From Ampullaceana balthica (Eukaryota > Mollusca > Gastropoda > Lymnaeidae): DNA of 64,000 nt. Below, piece after piece: positions 52,812 through 63,374 of this stretch. Below the pieces are notes generated by a model, which had not been told where the DNA came from, searched no databases, and saw nothing but the letters and a program-made list of their open reading frames with translations. The DNA lies in the NCBI GenBank assembly GCA_944989445.1, contig CALYLW010000133.1:1228829-1292828 (forward strand), read 5' to 3'. The position numbers were made by a program, and so were the translations under genes. Each line of letters begins with the position of its first letter. Positions within the stretch are counted from its first letter, which is position 1.

Positions 52812-55560
52812 GCTGAAAGAAATATCACAGAGGTGAGGGAAATATCACAGAGCTGAGGGTAATATCACAGAGCTGAGGGAAATATCACAGAGCTGAGGGG
52901 AATATCACAGAGCTGAGGGAAATATCACAGAGCTGAGGGAAATATCACAGAGGTGAAGGAAATATAACAGAGCTGAGGGAAATATCACAGAGCTGAAGGA
53001 AATATCACAGAGGTGAGGGAAATATCACAGAGCTGAGGGAAATATCACAGAGCTTAGGGAAATATCACAGAGCTTAGGGAAATATCACAGAGGTGAAGGA
53101 AGTATTACAGAGCTGAGAGAAATATCACAGAGCTGAGGGAAATATCACAGAGCTGAGGGAAATATCACAGAGGTGAAGGAAATATAACAGAGCTGAGGGA
53201 AATATCACAGAGCTGAAGGAAATATCACAGAGGTGAGGGAAATATCACAGAGCTGAGGGAAATATCACAGAGCTTAGGGAAATATCACAGAGCTTAGGGA
53301 AATATCACAGAGGTGAAGGAAGTATTACAGAGCTGAGAGAAATATCACAGAGCTGAAGGAAATATCACAGAGCTAAAGGAAATATCACAGAGCTAAAGGA
53401 AATATCACAGAGCTAAAGGAAATATCACAGAGCTTAGGGAAATATCACAGAGCTGAAGGAAATATCACAGAGCTGAGAGAAATATCACAGAGCTGAGGGA
53501 AATATCACAGAGGTGAAGGAAGTATTACAGAGCTGAGGGAAATATTACAGAGGTGAAGGAAGTATTACAGAGCTGAGGGAAATATCACAGAGCTGAGGGG
53601 AATATCACAGAGCTGAGGGAAATATCACAGAGCTGAAGGAAATATCACAGAGCTGAGGGAAATATCACAGAGCTGAAGGAAATATCACAGAGCTGAGGGA
53701 AATATCACAGAGGTGAAGGAAATATCACAGAGCTGAAGGAAATATCACAGAGCTAAAGGAAATATCACAGAGCTAAAGGAAATATCACAGAGCTAAAGGA
53801 AATATCACAGAGCTGAGGGAAATATTACAGAGGTGAAGGAAATATCACAGAGCTAAAGGAAATATCACAGAGCTAAAGGAAATATCACAGAGCTAAAGGA
53901 AATATCACAGAGCTGAGGGAAATATCACAGAGCTGAAGGAAATATCACAGAGCTGAAGGAGATATCACAGAGCTGAAGGAAATATCACAGAGCTAAAGGA
54001 AATATCACAGAGCTGAAGGAAATATCACAGAGCTAAAGGAAATATCACAGAGCTTAGGGAAATATCACAGAGCTGAAGGAAATATCACAGAGCTGAAGGA
54101 AATATCACAGAGCTTAGGGAAATATCACAGAGGTGAAGGAAATATCACAGAGCTGAGGGAAATATCACAGAGCTGAGGGAAATATCACAGAGCTGAAGGA
54201 AATATCACAGAGCTGAAGGAAATATCACAGAGCTGAAAGAAATATCACAGAGCTGAAGGAAATATCACAGAGCTAAAGGAAATATCACAGAGCTAAAGGA
54301 AATATCACAGAGCTTAGGGAAATATCACAGAGCTGAAGGAAATATCACAGAGCTGAAGGAAATATCACAGAGCTGAAGGAAATATCACAGAGGTGAAGGA
54401 CATATCGCAGAGCTGAGGGAAATATCACAGAGCTGAGGGAAATATCACAGAGCTGAGGGAAATATCACAGAGCTGAAGGAAATATCACAGAGCTGAAGGA
54501 AATATCACAGAGCTGAGAGAAATATCACAGAGCTGAGGGAAATATCACCGAGCTGAAGGAAATATCACAGAGCTGAAGGAAATACCACAGAGCTGAGAGA
54601 AATATCACAGAGCTGAAGGAAATATCACAGAGCTGAAGGAAATATCACAGAGCTGAAGGAAATATCACAGAGGTGAAGGACATATCGCAGAGCTGAGGGA
54701 AATATCACAGAGCTGAGGGAAATATCACAGAGCTGAGGGAAATATCACAGAGCTGAAGGAAATATCACAGAGCTGAAGGAAATATCACAGAGCTGAGAGA
54801 AATATCACAGAGCTGAGGGAAATATCACCGAGCTGAAGGAAATATCACAGAGCTGAAGGAAATACCACAGAGCTGAGAGAAATATCACAGAGCTGAAGGA
54901 AATATCACAGAGCTGAAGGAAATATCACAGAGCTGAAGGAAATATCACAGAGCTGAAGGAAATATCACACCGCTGAAAGAAGTATCACAACGTTGAAGGA
55001 AGTATTACAGAGCTGAGAGAAATATCACAGAGCTGAGGGAAATATCACAGAGCTGAGGGAAATATCACAGAGCTGAGGGAAATATCACAGAGCTGAGGGA
55101 AATATCACAGAGCTGAGGGAAATATCACAGAGCTGAGGGAAATATCACAGAGCTGAAGGAAATATCACAGAGCTGAGGGAAATATCACAGAGCTGAAGGG
55201 GAATATCACAGAGCTGAAGGAAATACCACAGAGCTGAGAGAAATATCACAGAGCTAAAGGAAATATCACAGAGCTGAAGGAAATATCACAGAGCTGAGGG
55301 AAATATCACAGAGCTGAGGGAAATATCACAGAGCTGAAGGAAATATCACAGAGCTGAGGGAAATATCACAGAGCTGAAGGGGAATATCACAGAGCTGAAG
55401 GAAATACCACAGAGCTGAGAGAAATATCACAGAGCTGAAGGAAATATCAAAGAGCTGAAGGAAATATCACAGAGCTGAAGGAAATATCACAGAGCTGAAG
55501 GAAATATCACAGAGCTGAAGGAAATATCACAGCGCTGAAGGAAGTATCACAATGCTGAAA
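52812..55560. repeat. 2.7-kb array of a 20-bp repeat, about 137 copies
   Basis: The unit is AGCTGAAGGAAATATCACAG, with GAGG/GAAG/TTAGG/CTAAAG/GGTGAAG variants. Rare variants recur at fixed distances: CATATCGCAG and TATCACCGAG at 280 bp (14 units), ATATAACAG at 220 bp (11 units). This shows block duplication inside the array. The right edge encodes the end of gene C. Confidence 0.97.
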
Positions 55561-55836
55561 GCAATGGTGAGCACAAGTCGAGTAGACTCGGTTCCTTTAA
55601 CACTGTTCCTTTTGTCTGTCACTCTTATTGTCTCCGTCTCTCTCTTTGTCGTCACCTCCGTGGTGGCCGGTAGACGCGATTGAAAAAACTCTGAGCACAT
55701 GGGGACCTCGGCCTTGGGGACCACTATAAACCCATAGCTCCGTGGGGCCACTGTGACGTCAGTGACCACCTTTGGTTTCATCTCTGGTAAAGTGTCGCTG
55801 TCCATGTCTAGGACTCGGCCATTGAGCTTGACGGAG
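55527..55836 (-). CDS. Gene C last exon
   Basis: Encodes SVKLNGRVLDMDSDTLPEMK, PKVVTDVTVAPRSYGFIVVP, KAEVPMCSEFFQSRLPATTE, a Thr/Arg-rich stretch and the hydrophobic tail STRLVLTIAFSIVILPSAL. Acceptor TCGACAG. The last ten codons and the TGA stop come from the first unit of the 20-bp array. The tail is ~20 residues longer than in vertebrate heparanase after the last beta-strand and resembles a GPI-type or tail-anchor signal. Confidence 0.85.
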
Positions 55837-58800
55837 CTGTCGAAAAATACAAGAAAAATTAATTTAGGATTTTAAAAAAAACACAAAACTTTAAGACCAA
55901 AATTTTTAGGGTAAAGAAGAATTACTATTATATGGAGATAAGCAAATAAGGGGCCGTCCATAAATGACGTCACGCACCTAGGGGGGAGGGGGGTCACACT
56001 TTTGTGACGTTGCGTGACGAGGGGGAGGGAGGGGGGTTGAAGAAATGTGACGTCACATCAAAAGGGTAACTTTAAATAAAACTTCCACTGAAATATTTGG
56101 TCGCTTACAATTTATTTTAATAACTTTTTTTTCTTTTTTTAAAAAAAAATCAGTGCTTCTCAATGTGCTGGTCGGTAGGCCATCAGACGCTGGTTGGCGT
56201 ATGCTATCAAGACACGAAAATTAAATCTAATTATAATCCTTAAGTTTGAGAATCCACCAGATAACATATGAAATTGTTACACTGCGTCGTTTGATGTTGA
56301 CATCAAAGCATTTGTGATCTAACCGCAGCTCCGTTTGGTTCTCTCATGCCCGTTACCACAAAATATACAAGTTTATGTATGCGTTACAGACTCTAGGTCC
56401 TGCTCACGTGACTCGGGGATTTGGGGGAGCGTCTTTAGCACGAAAATGCTACTGGTGAGTTTTACAAGCATGACAAGTGTCTAAAAATGATTTGAATAGG
56501 ATTATGTGCAGATATTTTAAGTCAAAACGACACGGAATATCCTTTTTCTTTAAAAGGGAAGGGGGGAGGGAATCTATTTGATAGAATAAAAACGTTTTAA
56601 GTTTGAAATAATTGTTCGATGGTTTTTGAAAAAACGCCCCTGGCCATTCTAGTCTTCTAGATCAGTGCTTCTCAAAGTGGTGGTCCGCGGACCGATGCCA
56701 GTCCGTGGGCCATCCGCTGCCGGTCCGCAGATGTTCTCAAAAAAGGACAGAAAAAATTGTCAGTGCAGGGAAAATAGTGCACCGGTCCCTGGTACAATGG
56801 AACAAATTCCTGCTGGTCCGCAATACTAAAAAGTATGAGAAGCACTGTTCTAGTTATAATGGTAAATGAGCCCATTTAAAATTGGCCGATGGTAGACACC
56901 ACGTAACGCGCGGTGTCCACTCAGTTGGGTGGATGACACGCATTACGCAGTCTGTTTATTTTGGTATACCCAGTCCACCTTAATAGCTTTAAATTTATTT
57001 TTAAAAAGATTTATGATTTTAAAATTAATTTGGTAAAAGCAAAGAGAACGGTGCGCTCGATAAATCATATTTTTGGTTGCTATATTATATTTGTTGTTTT
57101 TTCTATTTAATTTAATTTAATTTAAAAAATAGACAACTAAACCTAACCCAGACCCTAAAACTGAAACTACAAACTTAGACTCAAACGAAACTCTTTTTCT
57201 AATTTAATTTAAAAAATAGACAAATAAACCTAACCCAGACCCTAAAACTGAAACAACAAACTTTAAAAAAAAATGGACTCAAACGAAACTTGAACCTCCA
57301 CCTGACACCTAGAGTTCAAGAATCTAATGTCCTAACCGTGAGACCACAGCAGCTCTTGTTACTTATGAATTTTTAAAAATCTTATAAAGTAGTAAGAGCA
57401 AAATGTGACGTCACGTTTACGCGACACCCAAGCTTTACAGTGGATGCCGCGCATTGCGTGGTGTCTACCCACTTCGTTTAAAATTAGTCAAGTATTCATT
57501 AACTTTATTGAATGCATCAAATTCTTGACATTGCATTTCGAGAGAAGAACAAAACAACTTTTCTTCTTAGCTCAGTTTTTAAGGCATTAATTTTAAATAT
57601 CACAGAAATGATACGTGATAAAGACAAGTTATGTGGATTAAGATTATTGTCACTCGTGTCAATATAAATGAAAGTAGGGTAGATTTAGGTGTCTTCATAT
57701 AGTGTGCAGGTAAGAAATCTACATAGTTGTCAAATTTTAAAAAAATGCATTTTCTGGAAGGAACCTGTTTAATAATGGGCATATGTTCCAAGCGTACACG
57801 TACACATGACGTATTTTAATATATCTAGCGGATTGTAGTGGATGTTATATGTCCCAAATGAGTCTGCATTACCCCCAAGAATTCCCTTTTTGACCCCAGT
57901 TCAGGTTATTTACCTCTGTTCGCCGACCTCTGTCTTACGGGATGCCCGTCAGTCAATTGAGGGATTTAAAAAAAATACATTTTAAAAATGTTATTTTTAA
58001 ATATTTTTTTCGAAACAAATACGTTAACCGTGATGATCAATAGTCAATGTTTAATTTGTATTCATTGAAATAAAATATAAGCTAAGGATGTTAACACAGT
58101 TCGTTTTCTGAAGGCCGGTTAAACGATTTTTAAAAATAATTCACGCGGATTACGATATTACAATGTAGATCTTCACTAAATAAATAATAAATACTTAAAT
58201 GACAATAAAAGTGTTTTGAAATATACTTATTTTCAAATAGAAAGTAAAGTTGGTTTTTTGTTTCTTTGTTATTTTTTTAAAATTTCTTTTTAATTATTTT
58301 TTTTTGTCAAAGATTTGTGACGAATTTTTAGAGGGGGGGTCTAAGTTTTTGTGATGTCGCGTGACGAGGGGGGGAGGGGGTCAAAAATCGGCCAAAAATC
58401 GCGTGACGTCATTTATGGACGGCCCCTAAAGTTTTAAAAATCATTTTCTAAATGTGAATTATAACATTTAGTTTTAATTATTACTAGACGACCCGTGGCG
58501 TAGCATACGCCGCAGACTTGCTCATTGAGAGTGCATCGAAAGTGGAGAAATAACGGACACAAACTACAGCACGAAGAAATCAAAACAACGCGAGTGAACG
58601 TCGTTTTGCGTGAACTGCCAACTCATTGTTGGTTTCGAGACGTTTGCAGGCGATATTCGGTACACCCCTAACTTCTATGAAGTCAGCTATAAAACGATAA
58701 TAGGTTTAAAATCAGAGTTACATAATCGATGGTTGGTTTTAAAAAACAAAAAACAACAACAACACGCAATTAACAACCCTAAATATGACTTACCCTCGCT

Positions 58801-61800
58801 AGGGTCGGCGAATGACATCTTATGTTTAAGGGATGGTAGTATTAAATGGGAGGCGGGTAACAACAACCTCAGTGTGCATGTAATCGATAATCGGTTTTTA
58901 AAAAAAAACACAAAACAACAACACGCAATTAACAATCCTAAATATGACTAACCCTTGCTAGGGTCGGCCAATCAGAGCTTATGTTTAAGGGATGGTAGTA
59001 TTAAATGGGAGGCGGGTAACAACAACCTCAGTGTGCTTGTCTCCATGTTTACTCGCTATTTTTACTTACTTTGTGCTGCTATTTGTGTCTGTACTCTCAC
59101 CCCCCTCATACTTTCTTTGCACTGTCTATTATGAGCAAGTCTGCGGCGTATGCTACGCCGCGGGTCTCTCCAGAGTTCCTTATTTTCATTCACTCATAGT
59201 CGTTTGCCCAAACCCATCAAATTTTGACAACTGTGTCTTTCAGGAAGTCTTTACCCGTAACTAAATCATTAGCTTTTACCATATCTTTCCTGATCTTTTT
59301 ATTGATTTCTCTGTATCTGGGTCCTCCTTTTGCAGTATTCTTTACGCACTTAAGTTTTCTTCTTTCATCGCATAGTTCCTGAATATTAGAGGAGACCCAT
59401 GGTCTTTTAATTGTTCGCTTCTTACCAAGTACTTCTTTTCTGCTTCAATTATTGTGGTATTGAAGGTGCCAGTGACTAGGTCTATGTCCATGTCCGTTTC
59501 TGACTCATATAGTGTGGTGAGTGGAGCAAATTTTCCTCCAATGGTTTCCCTGAAGACTTCTGCGATTTCTGGGTCTTTCAGTTTGTCCAGGTCTTTTTCA
59601 GGTGGAGATGGAAGGTCATCAGCACCAGATTATGGTCACTGCCAATATCTGCTCCAGGGAAACTTCTAGTTCTAGCTGTTTTAATACACGATTTGAATAG
59701 TTTTCTGACCAGTATGTAATCTACTAGGATGTCTACTTTCCCGCATCCTCTTCAACCTCTTCCTTGAAAGGATCACGACAGATGTGCTAGAAGACCAGGT
59801 CGGAACAGTCAGCATCGGAGGGAGAAGTATAACCAACCTACGCTTCGCCGATGACATAAACGGCCTAGCTGGTAGCGAGGACGAACTAAAGGAATTCCTC
59901 GCAAAGCTAGAGAAAACAACAAAGGCGTACGGCATGGAAATCAATGCAGAAAAGACCAAGGTCATGGCAAATAGTAAATTCACAAGTGAGATTTGGATAA
60001 ACGGGCAAAAACTCGAAGAAGTCTCCACCTTCTAATATCTAGGGGCCATAATATCCGACGAAGGCTCAAAGCCAGAAATTCTTGCCAGAGTGGCCCAAAC
60101 AATGGCAGCATTGAGTAAACTAAAGCACATCTGGCAAAGTAAGAAGCTCTCCCTGAGAACAAAGATCCGGCTAATGCGCTCTCTGGCGATGTCGGTCTTT
60201 TTGTATGGTTGTGAGGCTTGGACGCTCACCGCAGACCTCCAAAGAAGAATCAATGCGCTGGAGATGAGATCTTTCAGAAAGATATTGAACATCCCCTACA
60301 TCACAAACGAAGCGGTCCGCAACACAATAAGTACTGTCATTGGCCCCTACGAGGACCTACTCACATCAATTAAAAAGAGGAAATTACGATGTTACGGACA
60401 CGTGACAAGAAATGGAGGTCTCGCAAAAACTATATTGCAAGGCACGGTCCAGGGAGGAAGGAAAAGAGACATACAAAAGAAAAGATGGGAGGGCGATATC
60501 AAAGAGTGGACCGGCCTGTCATTCAGCGACTCTCAAAGGGCAGCACAGGACCGGGACAAATGGCGTGTGTTAGTGAGCAGTTCACGATGGTGACCCAACG
60601 ACCCAACAACGGGTTAAGGGATAGTTCAAGTTCGAGTTCAAATCATTAGCAGCGTATGCTACGCCGCGGGTTCAGCTAGTGTTGGCAATAAAGGGGTAAA
60701 AGAACGGGCACATACAGATATTTTTAAAAATTGAAAATAACAATATTTTCGCTGGGGCTTGAACCCAGGACCATCGAAGTATGAGGCGGACGTGATAACC
60801 AGTACACTATGAATCTCACATTTACTGTGAAGGCACAATGCAAGTGAACGCAAGTGCATTGTTGCCACCCACTCCCACCCCACCCCCGTTTTTTTCATTT
60901 CATCCCACCACGCTTGCCAACAGTGTTTAGTTGACCCGAGCGAGGGTCATTCGTCATGCTCGGTTGCACATACTTGCAGCTTGCTTGCCTGGCATGGTCC
61001 CATGAAGAGAACTATATATATAGATAGATACTAATTTGTTATATTCAGTCTAAGATATCTATACTTTATCACAGTGACGCATATATTTTCTACTGTGCTA
61101 TAATACTGTTATTAATAGTAATAATAAAAACCACGCGAAAGTTAGCTTAAGATTTTAACTGGGGTAGATGTTTGCTAGAAAAACAATAGACCGCATTTCG
61201 TAAACCATGAAACAGGGGTCGGGAAACGTTATGTCTGAGAGAACCATAAACACCAGATATTTTGAAAAGTAATTCTGTGAGAGCCATACATTATGTTTAA
61301 AACTAAAAATTCAAGTAGATGTGTGCATTGTGTGTAATTTCAACACTGAAAGTACAATAATTATGTCTCTGAAATCTTTTTAATAAAAATGTTATGCTGT
61401 ATTTTTATATGCAATTAATATGTAGATCAAAGGATTCTGAATAAACATTTTTTTTAAATAATAGAACATTTGTCCGAGAGCCAGATGCAGCCATCAATAG
61501 AGCCACATCTGGCTCGCGAGCCATGGTTTCCCGATCCCTACCATGGAACATCAATAATGGTTATTGAACTTTCAACAATAGACTAGGAGTAAATATATCT
61601 TTTAAAAATAGCATATTAATTTAATAACATTTTTTTAAGAGGCTGTCCATCACAGATAAGTTAGAAAAGGGTTGAAAATAATTTTAACATTTAAGAATAA
61701 AACTAGAAAATCAACAAACAGAAAATAATTTGACATTAATTTGTTTGTTCACACGTGAGAGCATAACTCATGGGAGTGCAGTGACACAATGAAGTACATT

Positions 61801-62414
61801 TAGAGTGACCGTTGTTCCAGGATAAAACAGAAACTCGCCCCCACCCCCCATACAGTGACGAGACCATGACAGGTGGTCCCAATTCTTAACAGCAAGGACA
61901 CAATTTTGAGGAACTTCTCATTTCTGTAAAAGGCAATCATTAACTGGAACAAGGTTCTAAGTGGCTAGAAAACGCCACATTATTTTATGTCTGTTGCCTT
62001 CTTCCTACCAAGCACCAGTTCTTGATCCCCTCGCTGTGTAACTACTGTAACCCTTGAGACCAGTTGAATACCCTCTTCAGTACAACAGAAACGCCGTGAA
62101 CACTCTCAAAATACATAGGGCCCTAATGATCAATACATTGATTGATAAGTCTTAAAATAGATATAGGGGAAAAAGTAATAATAATAATAATTTTTAAAAA
62201 AAAACACTAGCCATAATTGGAAAATAGAAGTGAGAGAAGTAGGGGGAGGGGGGTACGCAGATAACAGAGTCCTGACCTGGATAATAATCCTTCTTCGTCA
62301 CCACCAGTCAGAACATATAATTCCTTCTTTTGGGCCTGGAACTGCGGCAGTGAAACGGTGCGCCGCTGATGTTGGACGTTGAGAAAGTAAATAACAACTG
62401 CTCCTGGTTTATAA
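55527..62414 (-). CDS. Gene C: heparanase-like gene, last two exons, 5' end outside the window
   Basis: Complement(55527..55836, 62277..62414). The upstream exon matches exon 9 of gene B, and the last exon matches exon 10 with the same splice phase (AG|C). They form the C-terminal beta-domain of a GH79 heparanase-like protein. The sequence is clearly diverged from A and B, so it is an older paralogue. It runs towards gene B (tail to tail). Everything upstream, including the catalytic exons, lies right of 64000. The 6.4-kb intron is filled with transposons and a SINE/LINE cluster. Confidence 0.85.
56155..56215. mobile_element. Fragment of the hAT MITE family
   Basis: CAGTGCTTCTCAATGTGCTG and GCCATCAGACGCTGG match the left part of the element at 56663-56847. 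The right end is missing. Confidence 0.5.
56663..56847. mobile_element. hAT-type MITE, 185 bp
   Basis: Starts CAGTGCTTCTCAAAGTGG and ends AGTATGAGAAGCACTG. The flanks TTCTAGAT and TTCTAGTT match at seven of eight bases, as expected for an 8-bp hAT target duplication. GGTCCGCGGACC is an internal palindrome. No coding. Confidence 0.85.
56885..57480 (-). mobile_element. Possible tRNA-derived SINE within inverted flanks
   Basis: On the minus strand around 57355-57285: GCTGCTGTGGTCTCACGGTT (A-box-like) and GGAGGTTCAAGTTTCG (B-box-like). CACCACGTAACGCGCGGTGT at 56896 and CCGCGCATTGCGTGGTGTCT at 57447 form an imperfect inverted pair around it. An internal ~75-bp stretch with AACCTAACCCAGACCCTAAA is duplicated. 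Family unknown. Confidence 0.4.
58486..59170. mobile_element. Two S2-type 3' tails in inverted orientation (IR element)
   Basis: The left end (minus sense) and right end (plus sense) both carry the hairpin GCGGCGTA-TGC-TACGCC and the adjoining GAGCAAGTCT. About 110 bp on each side are reverse complements. The interior has a diverged direct duplication (AACAACACGCAATTAACAA ... GGGTCGGC, GGGATGGTAGTATTAAATGG). No tRNA-like head was found. Confidence 0.65.
59215..60680 (+). mobile_element. LINE with 5' inversion (endonuclease antisense, RT sense)
   Basis: 59755-59215 reads on the minus strand as an endonuclease part (VDYILVRKLF, GADIGSDHNLVLMTFHLHLK, linker FRETIGGKFAPLTT). 59756-60593 reads on the plus strand as the second half of a reverse transcriptase (FADDINGLAGSEDELKEFL, MEINAEKTKVM, YLGAIISDEGSKPEILARV, LYGCEAWTLTADLQRRINAL, RKLRCYGHVTRNG). 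One TAA stop lies just before YLGAI. The 3' end carries CAGCGTATGCTACGCCGCGG, the hairpin tail of the S2 elements. The active site FADD is intact, but the first half of the RT is missing. Confidence 0.88.
60681..61030 (-). mobile_element. S2 SINE, copy with tRNA(Val)-like head, tail missing
   Basis: On the minus strand GATTCATAGTGTACTGGTTA, TCACGTCCGCCTCATACTTC and GGGTTCAAGCCCCAGC (60820-60750) match the head at 51460-51535. The body ends at the LINE tail at 60680, so either the LINE inserted into this SINE or recombination joined them. Confidence 0.65.
61213..61540. mobile_element. Non-autonomous hAT element (328 bp)
   Basis: Ends CAGGGGTCGGGAAAC and GTTTCCCGATCCCTA; flanks CCATGAAA and CCATGGAA match at seven of eight bases. 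About 150 bp at the left (GAGAGCCATACATTATG) and the right (CATCTGGCTCGCGAGCCATG) match the ends of the 2-kb copy at 20359-22379, so it is an internally deleted derivative. Confidence 0.85.
62277..62414 (-). CDS. Gene C penultimate exon
   Basis: Encodes YKPGAVVIYFLNVQHQRRTV, SLPQFQAQKKELYVLTGGDE, EGLLSR, matching gene B exon 9 (YQAGAVVLYYLN, SLPQF, SR at the end). 138 nt against 135 in gene B. Acceptor TTCTCCAG, donor AG|GTCAGG. Confidence 0.87.
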
Positions 62415-62499
62415 CTGGAGAAGAAAGGACTTTAATGATCGGACTTTAACATTCAAGTACTCATCATTTTTAAAAAAATCTAAGCTTCCGCTTTAACAA

Positions 62500-63155
62500 C
62501 AACAGAATAAATATGAATGTTTATGGACTCAGCTACCTTGCCTAACAACAACAACAGATATATTGATGTGTATGGACTCAGCTACCTTTCCTAACAACAA
62601 CAACAGATATTTTGATGTGTATGGACTCAGCTACCTTGCCTAACATCAACAACAGATATATTGATGTGTATGGACTCAGCTACTTTTTCTAACAACAACT
62701 GATACATTGATGTGTATTGACTCAGCTACCTTGCCTAACATCAACAACAGATACATTGATGTGTATGGACTCAGCTACCTTGCCTAACAACAACAGATAT
62801 ATTAATGTGTATGGACTCAGCTACCTCGCCTAACAACAACAGATATATTAATGTGTATGGACTCAGCTACCTTGCCTAACAACAACAGATATATTAATGT
62901 GTATGGACTCAGCTACCTTGCCTAACAAAAAGAGATATATTAATGTTTCTGGACTCAGCTACCTTGCCTAACAACAACAGATATATTAATGTGTATGGAC
63001 TCAGCTACCTTGCCTAACAAAAAGAGATATATTAATGTTTGTGGACTCAGCTACCTCGCCTAACAACAACAGATATATTAATGTTTCTGGACTCAGCTAC
63101 CTCGCCTAACAACAACAGATATATTAATGTTTCTGGACTCAGCTACCTTGTAATT
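62500..63155. repeat. About 43-46-bp tandem repeat, 14 copies
   Basis: The unit contains TATGGACTCAGCTACCTTGC, CTAACAACAACAGATATATT and AATGTG. It lies in the upstream intron of gene C. Confidence 0.94.
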
Positions 63156-63374
63156 CAATAGATCAACTTTCATCATGTTCAAACAGTTTTTAAAAATCAA
63201 TTCGGAAAGTTTAAAAAAAAACTCATAGGACAGAGAGAAAGAGAGAGAGATAAAGACTTATTTTAAATCAAATTACCCCCCCCCTCCCCCAAAAGGCAAA
63301 CATCAGGTTATAGATCGAAACCAGGACAGTTGTCGTGTTTTCTGAAACATAATCTTCTCACCCCTAATTAATGG

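Larger units (their letters stand above)
55950..58426. mobile_element. TIR DNA transposon, 2.5 kb, TAA target duplication, no transposase
   Basis: The ends are GGGGCCGTCCATAAATGACG...TCACGC and the reverse complement GCGTGACGTCATTTATGGAC...GGCCCC. TAA flanks both sides (55947-55949 and 58427-58429), which suggests PIF/Harbinger-type integration. G-rich tracts with GTGACG lie beside both ends. No transposase frame was found. A hAT MITE and a SINE are nested inside. A third end of this family is at 1-134. Confidence 0.8.

Noticed and set aside
58610..58951. 113-codon frame with KKQQQHAINNPKYD repeats
   Set aside because: It arises from an internal duplication of a non-coding IR element.
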